Assembly: GCA_964419145.1 (NCBI GenBank)
Contig: CAYQOM010000003.1
Span: 310,001-374,000, forward strand
Origin: UBA2336 sp964419145
GTDB taxonomy: Bacteria; Bacteroidota; Bacteroidia; Cytophagales; Cyclobacteriaceae
Reading direction: 5' to 3'
DNA: 64,000 nucleotides
Shown here: positions 1 to 7,982 of the stretch, in pieces
Layout of the letters: every line of letters starts with the position of its first letter
How positions within the stretch are numbered: the stretch's first letter is position 1
The notes under the pieces: generated by a model
Databases searched by the model: none
What the model was told of the DNA's origin: nothing
The model's input: the letters and a program-made list of their open reading frames with translations, nothing else
Made by a program: the position numbers and the translations under genes

Positions 1-34
1 CCACCTAATTTATAAGCAGTTGCATTTTATTTCG

Positions 35-106
35 TAGTCCGTACGGGAATCGAACCCGTGTTACCAGAATGAAAATCTGGTGTCCTAACCCCTAGACGAA
101 CGGACC
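35..106 (-). tRNA. tRNA-Glu (anticodon UUC)
   Basis: Read on the minus strand, the sequence folds as a complete cloverleaf of 72 bases without an encoded CCA end. The acceptor arm GGTCCGT pairs with ACGGACT (the outermost pair is G-U). The D stem is GTC/GAC. The anticodon stem CCAGA/TCTGG encloses loop TTTTCAT, giving anticodon TTC. The T arm is ACGGG/CCCGT with the usual TTCGATT loop. It decodes GAA/GAG. Its promoter is visible just upstream. Confidence 0.97.
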
Positions 107-124
107 GTCTTCAAAAAAGTGTCG

Positions 125-155
125 CAAAGATAGCCCTGTGGTTTTTATTTACAAA
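125..155 (-). promoter_or_regulatory. Promoter of tRNA-Glu (TTTG-N19-TATCTTTG)
   Basis: On the minus strand TTTG (152-155) is followed by exactly 19 bases and then TATCTTTG (125-132). This matches the Bacteroidota primary-sigma consensus TTTG / TAnnTTTG. Initiation is expected near 118, about 12 bases before the mature tRNA end at 106. Confidence 0.85.
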
Positions 156-157
156 TT

Positions 158-175
158 CGGATTAAAAAAAATCCG
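158..175 (-). terminator. Weak hairpin after the dipeptidase gene
   Basis: CGGATT and AATCCG form a 6-bp stem around an A/T loop, about 12 bases beyond the dipeptidase stop codon. There is no strong U tract on the minus strand, so this is only a possible terminator. It sits directly against the tRNA promoter. Confidence 0.3.
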
Positions 176-186
176 CTTTTTCAATT

Positions 187-1341
187 CTATTCCGGCAAAT
201 TTCGAAGCATAAAATCGCGAATGTTTCCTCCCATTATCTGATTGATCTCAATTTGATTGAACCCCTGCTTTTGCAACGCAGTAACCAGCAACGGTAAACC
301 GGTAACATCAAAATGGGCCTTAATAGCGCCATCAAAGTCAGAACCCAAGGCAACCTTGTCTACTCCAATTTTGTCGGCCACGTATTTGATGCTTCGGGCA
401 GTGGCGGCCGCATCTGTTCCGCACACAGCTGTTTCCCACAGTCCGATGCCCACCAACCCGTTTCGTTTCCCGATTTCCGCCAAGTGCTTATCGGAAAGAT
501 TTCGCTGGTTGTCGCAAGCCCCTCTTACTCCGGTGTGGGAAACAATTATTGGTTTTGTGGTGATGGAAAAGACATCGTCCATCACGCGCGTGGAAGCATG
601 CGCCAGATCAACGATCATATTCATCTCGTCCATTGCCTTTATGAGCTTCTTTCCATCTTCAGTAAGACCTTCTTTTGTGATGCCGTGTGCAGAGCCACCC
701 CATTCATTATCAAAAAAATGGGTAAGGCCGATATAGCGAACCCCTGCATCATAAAATACCTTAAGATTTTCAATATCGCCCTCCAGGCAATGAGCACCTT
801 CCAATCCAAGCATTCCTGCAGTGAGTCTATTGTTGGATTTTCTGGCTTCAATGAATTCACTTAATTCAGTTCTATTGGTTACAATCCGAAAGGCACCATC
901 AGATTCTTCCGCAAATTCATGTAGCTGATTGCATTGATGCAGCGCACGTGATTTTAAACTGAACCAGGTTGATGGCGGACGCATCTGCGCAAAGGAAAGC
1001 AAGGCGATCTGATCGGTTTTATCATCGTTGCGATTGATGTTCATTCCTTTCGGTGTTTTGCTTACAATGGTGAACACCTGTAGCGCCATATTGGCCTGTT
1101 GCATGCGAGGCAAGTCAACATGACCATGCTTATGAAGGCCGAAGAAGTTTCTATTCCATAACAACATGTCGCAATGCAAGTCGGCCACAAAGGGAACCGC
1201 CTCATAGGAAGGAACCGGAGTCAGACTGGCCTTTGCCACTACCAAATTCATTTTTTTATCGAAGTAGTTCGCGACAAAACCGAAAAAGATAACAGCGGCA
1301 ATAATTACCAGACTTAACAAGCCAATCAGAAGTTTTTTCAT
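187..1341 (-). CDS. Membrane dipeptidase, peptidase family M19
   Basis: Predicted zinc dipeptidase of the renal-dipeptidase family, which hydrolyses dipeptides and some beta-lactams. Residues 1-22 form an N-terminal membrane segment or signal anchor, so the catalytic domain faces the periplasm. Family motifs occur in order: ADLHCDML (metal-binding HxD), GLEGAH, GLTHFFDNEWGGSAHG, IVDLAHAS, VSHTG and LGSDFDGA near the C-terminus. The length of 384 residues is normal for an M19 enzyme with a membrane anchor. It stands alone between the tRNA and the divergent gapA. The physiological substrate cannot be told from sequence. Confidence 0.92.
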   Translation of the reverse strand: MKKLLIGLLSLVIIAAVIFFGFVANYFDKKMNLVVAKASLTPVPSYEAVPFVADLHCDMLLWNRNFFGLHKHGHVDLPRMQQANMALQVFTIVSKTPKGMNINRNDDKTDQIALLSFAQMRPPSTWFSLKSRALHQCNQLHEFAEESDGAFRIVTNRTELSEFIEARKSNNRLTAGMLGLEGAHCLEGDIENLKVFYDAGVRYIGLTHFFDNEWGGSAHGITKEGLTEDGKKLIKAMDEMNMIVDLAHASTRVMDDVFSITTKPIIVSHTGVRGACDNQRNLSDKHLAEIGKRNGLVGIGLWETAVCGTDAAATARSIKYVADKIGVDKVALGSDFDGAIKAHFDVTGLPLLVTALQKQGFNQIEINQIMGGNIRDFMLRNLPE

Positions 1342-1410
1342 GCAGTTACATCGTTTGCGAAAGGTAAGTTTTCCGGCTCGATTCGAAAACCGGAATTTAT
1401 CGGGGCAAAA

Positions 1411-1441
1411 ATTGGTTTTGAATCCTCAACCCGTAATTTTG
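1411..1441 (+). promoter_or_regulatory. Promoter of gapA (ATTG-N19-TAATTTTG)
   Basis: TAATTTTG at 1434-1441 matches the Bacteroidota -7 consensus TAnnTTTG exactly. ATTG at 1411-1414 lies 19 bases upstream as a one-mismatch -33 element. The start codon is at 1478, giving a leader of about 30 bases. Confidence 0.65.
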
Positions 1442-1477
1442 TCGGCTTCTAAAACGAACTTTTAACCTTTCAATACC

Positions 1478-2479
1478 ATGACAAAAGTTGGAATAAACGG
1501 ATTCGGAAGAATCGGTCGTATGGCCTTCCGGGCAGCCATCAATCGCCCCGACATTGAGATTGTAGGAATTAATGACCTGCTGGAACCCAGCTACATGGCT
1601 TATATGCTCAAGTATGACTCCACACACGGCCGCTTTGATGGTACCGTGGAGGTACAAGATGGAAGCCTGGTGGTTAATGGAAAGAAAATCCGCATTACTG
1701 CAGAAAAGGATCCAGCCAACCTGAAGTGGTCGGAAGTAGGCGCTGAAATTGTTGTGGAATCAACCGGCTTATTCCTAACCCAGGCTGATGGTCAAAAACA
1801 CATTCAGGCGGGCGCTAAAAAAGTGGTTCTTTCTGCACCTGCAAAAGATGACACACCCACTTTTGTGATGGGTGTAAATCACAAGAAACTTACCGCACAA
1901 CACACAATCGTGTCAAACGCTTCGTGTACCACAAACTGTATCGCTCCGGTAGCAAAAGTATTGAACGATCAATTTGGCATCGTTGAAGGTTTGATGAGCA
2001 CTGTACATGCTGTTACTGCCACGCAAAAAACTGTTGATGGTCCTTCCGCCAAAGATTGGCGCGGTGGCCGCGGGGCTTACCAAAACATTATCCCCTCCTC
2101 TACCGGTGCAGCCAAAGCGGTGGCTTTGGTAATTCCTGAGTTGAAGGGAAAGCTAACCGGTATGTCGTTCCGTGTTCCGGTGGCAAACGTATCGGTGGTT
2201 GACTTTACCGTGCGTCTGGAGAAAGCTGCTTCCTACGAAGACATTAAGAATGCCATGAAAGAAGCTGCTGCTGGCGAGCTGAAAGGCATTTTAGGATACA
2301 CCGAGGATGATGTGGTGTCGCAAGACTTCATTGGCGATGCACGCACCTCCATCTTTGATGCGAAAGCTGGTATTGCCCTGAACGATCACTTTGTAAAAGT
2401 GGTAACCTGGTACGATAACGAATGGGGCTACTCCAACAAGTTGATCGACCTGGTACAGGAAGTTGCCAAACTGAAATAA
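1478..2479 (+). CDS. gapA: Glyceraldehyde-3-phosphate dehydrogenase
   Basis: Type I GAPDH: oxidative phosphorylation of glyceraldehyde 3-phosphate with NAD, cytosolic, central glycolysis. The N-terminus carries the Rossmann signature GINGFGRIGR at residues 5-14. The catalytic motif SNASCTTNC puts the nucleophilic cysteine at residue 150, and the base histidine is near residue 177 (STVHAVT). The C-terminal WYDNEWGYSN block is intact. At 333 residues it has the family length. It is a single-gene unit with its own promoter upstream and a strong terminator at 2502-2531. Confidence 0.98.
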   Translation: MTKVGINGFGRIGRMAFRAAINRPDIEIVGINDLLEPSYMAYMLKYDSTHGRFDGTVEVQDGSLVVNGKKIRITAEKDPANLKWSEVGAEIVVESTGLFLTQADGQKHIQAGAKKVVLSAPAKDDTPTFVMGVNHKKLTAQHTIVSNASCTTNCIAPVAKVLNDQFGIVEGLMSTVHAVTATQKTVDGPSAKDWRGGRGAYQNIIPSSTGAAKAVALVIPELKGKLTGMSFRVPVANVSVVDFTVRLEKAASYEDIKNAMKEAAAGELKGILGYTEDDVVSQDFIGDARTSIFDAKAGIALNDHFVKVVTWYDNEWGYSNKLIDLVQEVAKLK

Positions 2480-2501
2480 ATCTGCTGGAATCAGAAACAT
2501 G

Positions 2502-2531
2502 AAAGGCCTTGTAACAGAGGCCTTTTTCTTT
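2502..2531 (+). terminator. Rho-independent terminator of gapA
   Basis: AAAGGCCT (2502-2509) and AGGCCTTT (2518-2525) form an 8-bp stem with an 8-base loop, followed by TTCTTTT. It begins 22 bases after the gapA stop codon. Confidence 0.88.
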
Positions 2532-2594
2532 TCCCTTTCGGGGACTAAACGCCCCTTTCATACATTTTACCTGAAAATGGTTTAATTTCATATC

Positions 2595-3785
2595 ATGGCG
2601 GATTTTTACCAGCTTCTTGGATTAGATCGCACGGCTGATTCTACCCAAATCCGGGCAGCCTATAAGAAACTGGCCTTTACCTATCATCCCGATTTACACC
2701 CTGGTGATCCGCAAGCCGAAGAAATGTTTAAGGCTATCAATGAGGCTTACCATACGCTTTCTGATCCCTTAAAAAAATCGCGTTACGATGCACGTTTAAA
2801 TTCCTTTCATTCTTATGCCGATACCACCGACAACTACTGGCGCGAAGTGCAGCGGCAGCGGTACGCACGGTGGAAGGCAACGCAAACCGCAAGCCGATAC
2901 ACATTCGATAAGGAATACTTTCGGGTTCAGGGCCTGGCATTTCTCACTTTTCTGGTAATTGCAGGATTTTGTTTCGGCATTATTCACACCATCAACTATT
3001 TCCACGAGAAAAAACAGGCTGAACTGGATCAACAAAACAGTCTTAAGATTGTAGAAGTGTTTTCTTTATTTAATAGCGGCAAAGCTGACCAGGCTTTTTC
3101 GTTGATTAATAAATTGCGCGAAGAACAACCTGTCGAGTATCGCTTTTATGCTGCACGCGACAGCCTGTTGAATTTTATTCGCTTACGCGCAGATGAAGAA
3201 TTCCGTATCGACAACTATTCGGCCTCTCTACACTACTTGAGAATATTGGAGAAACAGGAAATGCCTGTACGCATGGAAACGCTTCGCAAGCGCGCCATTT
3301 GTGAATATCGTGTTGGTGATTTCTCGCAAGCACTGCAAGCATTGAAACATATTTACGGACAGCAACCCTGGAATCTGGAGATACTTTTTGAAATTGCTAC
3401 CATCAACCAGGAAAACCTGAAGGACGATCAGGAGGCACTGAAGTATTTTACTTTGGGTAAAGACCTGTTCAAGAAAAATCAAACCAGTATTTACGGCCGT
3501 GCATTCGAACTGGTGATGGATCCGAAAGATGCACCCGAAATTTATTACCACCTTTTCATTGGAAGAGCAAAAGCGAATTTAAACCTGAACAATTTTGCCG
3601 AAGCGGAAACGGATTGCAACTGGGCTACGTTTTTGCGTCCCCTGCAGGGTGAAGGCTTTAAACTGCGCGTGCTCGCGAAAGTCAATCAGCAAAACTACCG
3701 GGGTGTATGTGCCGATCTGGCGAAAGCCATTGAATTAGGAGCGACCGATACCTCAGAACTTAAAAAGAAATACTGCTCAAACTAA
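2595..3785 (+). CDS. Membrane-anchored J-domain protein with TPR-like repeats
   Basis: Residues 3-67 are a J domain with the DnaK-stimulating HPD motif at 31-33. One membrane segment follows at about 113-134. The rest, to residue 396, is helical with TPR-like repeats. It lacks the zinc-finger and substrate domains of true DnaJ, so it is a specialised J-protein that probably recruits DnaK to a membrane site. With a single membrane pass and a cytosolic J domain, the TPR part would lie in the periplasm; that topology is inference. The next gene starts 12 bases after the stop, so they are probably co-transcribed. Confidence 0.82.
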   Translation: MADFYQLLGLDRTADSTQIRAAYKKLAFTYHPDLHPGDPQAEEMFKAINEAYHTLSDPLKKSRYDARLNSFHSYADTTDNYWREVQRQRYARWKATQTASRYTFDKEYFRVQGLAFLTFLVIAGFCFGIIHTINYFHEKKQAELDQQNSLKIVEVFSLFNSGKADQAFSLINKLREEQPVEYRFYAARDSLLNFIRLRADEEFRIDNYSASLHYLRILEKQEMPVRMETLRKRAICEYRVGDFSQALQALKHIYGQQPWNLEILFEIATINQENLKDDQEALKYFTLGKDLFKKNQTSIYGRAFELVMDPKDAPEIYYHLFIGRAKANLNLNNFAEAETDCNWATFLRPLQGEGFKLRVLAKVNQQNYRGVCADLAKAIELGATDTSELKKKYCSN

Positions 3786-3797
3786 CCGCTGAACACT

Positions 3798-4238
3798 ATG
3801 AGAACACAGGCAAACCTTACCACCGAGCAGCTTGAATCTGTGAAGCGAAGCTACTTCAACGTGTTGGGTCTATTTCTGCAGCACGAACAGGTTGAAAGTC
3901 GCTTTTTACGTTGCCTGATCAAGTGGGGAATACAGCTTCAACTAAGCACCTCTGATCTGACCAACATTAACCTTGACCTCGACAAACTGGCCTTCCAGGA
4001 GCCTCGTGAAAAAATTGAATCGCTTTACCACCTCGTATACATGATCCAATTGGATAATGTAGTGGAAGACGTTGAACTGGAAGTGGCCACCTTATATGCC
4101 GAGCGATTGGGTTATGTACCGGAAGTCGTGGCTGAACTGTTCAAATCCATTGCCACCGTTCCATTCGACCAGGAAAACCCCCGTGATCTCAAGAAGGAAA
4201 TTGAGGATTTTATGAAAATTCAGAAAAGCTTTGAGTAG
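3798..4238 (+). CDS. Conserved hypothetical protein, possibly TerB-like
   Basis: A soluble, mainly helical protein of 146 residues without signal peptide or cysteine motifs. The stretch around residues 75-105 (VYMIQLDNVVEDVELE, then a helix) resembles the acidic helix-turn pattern of TerB-like proteins, where a D-x-x-x-x-D/E-x-E segment precedes a long helix. That resemblance is weak, so function is left open. Because it follows the membrane J-protein by 12 bases, it probably works with it. Confidence 0.7.
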   Translation: MRTQANLTTEQLESVKRSYFNVLGLFLQHEQVESRFLRCLIKWGIQLQLSTSDLTNINLDLDKLAFQEPREKIESLYHLVYMIQLDNVVEDVELEVATLYAERLGYVPEVVAELFKSIATVPFDQENPRDLKKEIEDFMKIQKSFE

Positions 4239-4495
4239 CCGCATGTAAGTATTGCCGTGTATTTAAATCAATAACCAGGCATTACGCATGGCCAACTTTC
4301 ACTAAAAACCGGGATAAAGCTAAACCGGCCAAAAAACCTCAAAATTCACGCTGTTTTGCTGACTTTTATCAGAAAAAGGGTCTCTGGGGCATTCATTCTT
4401 TCAATAAAACGGGTGTATGGTTTTACCGGTTCTTAACATCAGCCCTGACCCGCTATAGGCCATCTTTGTACCATAGTCCTAATGTAAATGCGGCC
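4239..4495. other. Intergenic region, no gene seen
   Basis: The 257 bases contain no convincing open frame. A degenerate -7 element, CATCTTTG, sits at 4461-4468 before the small membrane ORF at 4496. No terminator with a clear U tract follows the gene ending at 4238. Confidence 0.5.
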
Positions 4496-4816
4496 ATGAT
4501 GAAAGAGATGGATTTTAAGGATATCGCGAACGTAAAAATTTCTTCGCGCATCAAGCAGGTTGTCGTGCTGGTGTTAATCATATTGATAGGCATACTCATT
4601 TCAAATGCAGTTCAAGCCCAACAACCCAGGCATAAGGTGTATAAGGACAAGGCTGTGTGTAATATTTTACATAAAAAGCGCAATAAAACGGAGAACCGGA
4701 AGGTGATTGTGGCCGCTCAAAAGAAGAAATACAAGCCAATGGCTGAAATGGAAGCACCGGTTTCTGCGCGCTCAAATTCACGGAACGAGCGCGTAAACAA
4801 GGGGTTAAATCGCTGA
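4496..4816 (+). CDS. Small hypothetical protein with N-terminal membrane segment
   Basis: An open frame of 106 residues starting at the ATG pair at 4496/4499. A hydrophobic stretch (VVVLVLIILIGILIS) at about residues 21-37 is followed by AVQAQQ, which could be a signal-peptidase site after a long cytoplasmic lead, or the end of a membrane anchor. The remainder is very basic (many KK, RK, HKKR) and looks unstructured. A CATCTTTG element 28 bases upstream gives modest support for expression. No family recognised. Confidence 0.45.
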   Translation: MMKEMDFKDIANVKISSRIKQVVVLVLIILIGILISNAVQAQQPRHKVYKDKAVCNILHKKRNKTENRKVIVAAQKKKYKPMAEMEAPVSARSNSRNERVNKGLNR

Positions 4817-4971
4817 TAGTCCGGATAGCCGGTTAGTTCTGCGGCTAACCCAAAAACCAAAAGCCCGCAATCTGGACGCAAAGCTATACAGATGTATGAT
4901 TTCGAATGAAGCGTACCCGGTGTAAACACTCAAATTCCCGACATTTATATCGTAACCCAAAGCAAAGTGTT

Positions 4972-5091
4972 ATGACAACGGTAAAAGAAATTGGAGTAGA
5001 ATCAAGAATACTTCATCGCATCAGAAGGGTTTTTTTCCTGATCACAGCAATTACGGTTAGTGTACTATATGCGATTATGATAAATCCTTAA
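4972..5091 (+). CDS. Putative 39-residue single-pass membrane protein
   Basis: Starts at ATG 4972 and encodes 39 residues. A basic amphipathic start (SRILHRIRR) is followed by one hydrophobic helix (VFFLITAITVSVLYAIMI). It ends 33 bases before a very strong terminator on the same strand, which needs a transcript to terminate, and that is the main support for a real gene here. Similar tiny membrane proteins are often missed in annotation. No homologue recognised. Confidence 0.45.
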   Translation: MTTVKEIGVESRILHRIRRVFFLITAITVSVLYAIMINP

Positions 5092-5124
5092 CCCTTAATT
5101 CCAACCCCACAAAACGTTACAGAA

Positions 5125-5158
5125 AAGTCCGGGTAAAACTACCCGGACTTTTTTGTTT
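5125..5158 (+). terminator. Strong Rho-independent terminator
   Basis: AAGTCCGGGTA (5125-5135) and TACCCGGACTT (5140-5150) form a perfect 11-bp stem with a 4-base AAAC loop, followed by TTTTGTTTTT. It closes a plus-strand transcript carrying the small ORFs at 4496-5091. Confidence 0.92.
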
Positions 5159-5184
5159 TTACGCTGATCCATAGCTTTAGGGCT

Positions 5185-6387
5185 ATGAACTTTGATCAGG
5201 ATATATTTCTGAACAACCTGGCACAAACCACGGATAATCCGTACCTGATTTCCATTGAGAAAGCAGAAGGCGTTTACCTGTATGCACCAGATGGCAAACG
5301 GTATATGGATATGATATCGGGTATCGGAGTAAGCAACATCGGGCACCGTCATCCAAAAGTAGTCGAAGCTATTAAGCAACAACTTGATAAGCATCTTCAT
5401 GTGATGGTGTACGGTGAGTTTATCCAGCATACGCCCAATGCCCTAGCGCAAAAGCTCGTTAGTTTACTACCCCCTACTCTGAATTGCTGCTATTTCGTTA
5501 ATTCTGGCACCGAAGCCAACGAAGGAGCACTAAAACTCGCCAAACGCTATACCGGAAGAACGGAAATTATTTCTTTCAAAAAATCCTATCACGGAAGCAC
5601 ACATGGTTCGCTAAGTGTTTCCGGAAATGAGATAAAGAAACGTGCGTTTCGTCCGCTGCTTCCGGATGTGCGATTTATAACGTTCAATCATGCAGATGAA
5701 CTAAACACGATTACCGCAAAAACGGCCTGTGTAATAGTCGAAACCATTCAGGGTGATGCCGGTGTTCGCATTCCCGATAAACATTATTTAGAGGCATTGC
5801 GTAAGCGGTGCGATGAAACCGGCACGCTTTTAATTCTGGATGAAATTCAATGCGGTATGGGGCGCACCGGAACACTCTTTGCCTTTGAACAGTACGGTAT
5901 CGTGCCGGATATCCTCACCATTGGAAAAGCTTTCGGAGGCGGCTTGCCTATAGGTGCATTTATATCAGATAAAAGAATCATGGAGTGTCTAACACAGGAT
6001 CCTCCGCTGGGACACATTACTACATTTGGCGGTAACCCGGTATGCTGCGCATCGGCTTTAGCTACGCTAGAGGTATTGGAGGAAGAAAATCTACTGGCTG
6101 ATATTGAAGCAAAAGGAAAATTAATAGAGCAGCTACTCCAGCATCCCGCAATAAAAGAAATCAGGCGCATCGGACTCATGTTCGCTATCGATTTTGAATC
6201 GGCTGAGTTAGTCAATCAAATTGTTGAGGAAGCCAAAAAGCTGGGTGTTATCTGCTATTGGTTTCTGTCACATCCTTACAGTTTTCGCATTGCCCCACCC
6301 CTAACGATTACGGAACAAGAAATCCGAGAGGCGTGCCAACTTATTTTACAAGCAATCACCAACGTTACGCATGGAAAGAACATTTAA
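5185..6387 (+). CDS. Class III pyridoxal-phosphate aminotransferase
   Basis: A fold-type I, class III aminotransferase of the ornithine/acetylornithine/4-aminobutyrate type. Visible motifs are NSGTEANEGALKLA (phosphate-binding loop), the cofactor-binding aspartate in ILDEIQCGMGRTG near residue 219, and the Schiff-base lysine in TIGKAFGGGLPIGAF near residue 248. The length of 400 residues is typical. No arginine, lysine or GABA genes are adjacent, so the amino donor is unknown. A weak -7 element, TAGCTTTA (5172-5179), lies just before the start. The reading frame overlaps the next gene by 17 bases, implying translational coupling. Confidence 0.9.
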   Translation: MNFDQDIFLNNLAQTTDNPYLISIEKAEGVYLYAPDGKRYMDMISGIGVSNIGHRHPKVVEAIKQQLDKHLHVMVYGEFIQHTPNALAQKLVSLLPPTLNCCYFVNSGTEANEGALKLAKRYTGRTEIISFKKSYHGSTHGSLSVSGNEIKKRAFRPLLPDVRFITFNHADELNTITAKTACVIVETIQGDAGVRIPDKHYLEALRKRCDETGTLLILDEIQCGMGRTGTLFAFEQYGIVPDILTIGKAFGGGLPIGAFISDKRIMECLTQDPPLGHITTFGGNPVCCASALATLEVLEEENLLADIEAKGKLIEQLLQHPAIKEIRRIGLMFAIDFESAELVNQIVEEAKKLGVICYWFLSHPYSFRIAPPLTITEQEIREACQLILQAITNVTHGKNI

Positions 6388-7441
6388 TCGGTTGGATTAT
6401 ACATATAAGCTGATGGTTGTATCAGCGCTTTGTGTTGTAGCCGCAATACTTGCACATGACATCATCGTGCCTTTGCTGATCTCTGCATTTCTCTCCATTA
6501 TTCTCTTGCCCCTAGTCAACCGACTGGAGAAAAAAATGTCGCTTACGATTGCTGTAACGCTTGTGCTGATTGTAACCTTTGTTCTGTTTGCCGGAACGCT
6601 GTGGTTGATTGGCTCGCAGTTAGCCAGCCTGGTGAAAGATTTACCCGACCTGGAATCTCGATTTCTTTCCTTCATTCAAAACATCAGCAGTGGGCTGGAT
6701 CAACAATTTGGTTTCGGTATACAGGAACAAACGGATTTTTTAAAAAACGGACTTTCATCAGCCAGTCAATACCTTACCAATGTTTTGGTTTCAACAACCA
6801 GTACGCTTGCGCTATTAGTTCAAATTCCAATCTATATTTTCCTCTTCCTTATCTACAAGGATAAGTTCAGCGATTTCTTCCAGGCTGTTCTACCAAAAAA
6901 TCAGGCAGCCGATTGGAAAAAGGATATTGCGGGGGTAATGCAAGGCTACACAAGTGGGCTATTGCTGGTAACGCTGATTATTGCTGCATTAAATACCATT
7001 GGCCTGCTGGCGCTCGGCATCAAACACGCGATTTTCTTTGGTGTACTATCGGGCATCTTAACCATTATTCCCTACATCGGAATTTTCATTGGCGCATTAC
7101 TCCCCACATTGATGGCTTTACTTACTAAAGACAGCATCTGGTATGCTGTTGGCGTTGTCATTATATTTTCTGTGGTTCAATTTCTGGAGGGCAATTTTAT
7201 TACGCCACGCATTACCGGTTCAAAAGTTCGCATCAATGCATTGGCAGCCATTCTGGCTCTATTGATTGGCGGCAAAATTTTAGGCATCACCGGAATGATT
7301 CTTGCCATCCCCATGGTGGGCATCCTGAAAGGCATACTGCAATACAGTCAGCACATGAAGCCCTTTGTAATTTTATTGGAGGATGATTCAGAAACAGCTA
7401 AGCCTAAAAAGCAATCAAAGAAAAGTGAAAAGGCATCATAA
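6371..7441 (+). CDS. AI-2E/PerM family membrane transporter
   Basis: Polytopic inner-membrane protein of 356 residues in the PerM (AI-2 exporter, UPF0118) family. Hydrophobic segments include the paired N-terminal helices (ALCVVAAILAHDIIVPLLIS and the following one), a central helix VQIPIYIFLFLIY, and the C-terminal group with the family motif IPYIGIFIGALLPTLMAL. The last 25 residues are charged and cytoplasmic. Members export small molecules or act as Na+/H+ antiporters; substrate is unknown here. It overlaps the aminotransferase frame by 17 bases and ends overlapping the convergent hslV by 6. Confidence 0.9.
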   Translation: MERTFNRLDYTYKLMVVSALCVVAAILAHDIIVPLLISAFLSIILLPLVNRLEKKMSLTIAVTLVLIVTFVLFAGTLWLIGSQLASLVKDLPDLESRFLSFIQNISSGLDQQFGFGIQEQTDFLKNGLSSASQYLTNVLVSTTSTLALLVQIPIYIFLFLIYKDKFSDFFQAVLPKNQAADWKKDIAGVMQGYTSGLLLVTLIIAALNTIGLLALGIKHAIFFGVLSGILTIIPYIGIFIGALLPTLMALLTKDSIWYAVGVVIIFSVVQFLEGNFITPRITGSKVRINALAAILALLIGGKILGITGMILAIPMVGILKGILQYSQHMKPFVILLEDDSETAKPKKQSKKSEKAS

Positions 7442-7972
7442 CTTCTCGATGATGAGATTATGGTTGGTGTAAATGCAGATGTCTGCTGCAATCGTTAAGC
7501 TTTCGCGAACAATTTCTTCAGCGCTTAATTGAGGCGCATGCTTTTTTAACGCCAAGGCAGCGGCTTGCGCATACATGGCACCAGAGCCGATGGCAGCCAC
7601 TTCATTTTCGGGTTCCAGCACATCTCCGGTTCCGGAGATAATCAGCACCTCATCTTTATTGACGGCAATCATCATGGCCTCAAGCCTGCGCAGGTAGCGA
7701 TCCATCCGCCAGTCTTTTGCCAACTCAATGGCTGCGCGCTTCAGGTTTCCGCCATAGGCATTTAGCTTTTCATCAAAGCGGTCGAGCAAGGTAAATGCAT
7801 CAGCCGTTGAACCGGCAAAACCGGTTACTACTTTTCCATCATGCAGTTTGCGTATTTTCTTTACGTTGCCTTTGGCCACATAGTTGTTCATGGTGGCCTG
7901 ACCATCAGCACCAATGGAAACCTGGCCATTGTGTTTAACGGCAATAACAGTTGTAGAACGAATTTTTGTCAT
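7436..7972 (-). CDS. hslV: ATP-dependent protease subunit HslV
   Basis: Peptidase half of the HslUV (ClpYQ) protease, an N-terminal-nucleophile threonine hydrolase related to the proteasome beta subunit. The sequence MTKIRSTTVIAVKHNG shows the mature N-terminal threonine after a short propeptide, and GADGQAT is the conserved next block. I chose the ATG at 7972, 178 residues, because a longer frame adds residues unlike the family. No hslU lies in the window. It starts 10 bases after the Uma2 gene, so it is probably last in the aceF-Uma2-hslV operon. Confidence 0.95.
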   Translation of the reverse strand: MTKIRSTTVIAVKHNGQVSIGADGQATMNNYVAKGNVKKIRKLHDGKVVTGFAGSTADAFTLLDRFDEKLNAYGGNLKRAAIELAKDWRMDRYLRRLEAMMIAVNKDEVLIISGTGDVLEPENEVAAIGSGAMYAQAAALALKKHAPQLSAEEIVRESLTIAADICIYTNHNLIIEKL

Positions 7973-7982
7973 GTGTAATTTT

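Noticed and set aside
313..864. 183-residue plus-strand frame opposite the dipeptidase gene
   Set aside because: It is antisense to a clear M19 gene, shows no known motif, and has no promoter or ribosome site.
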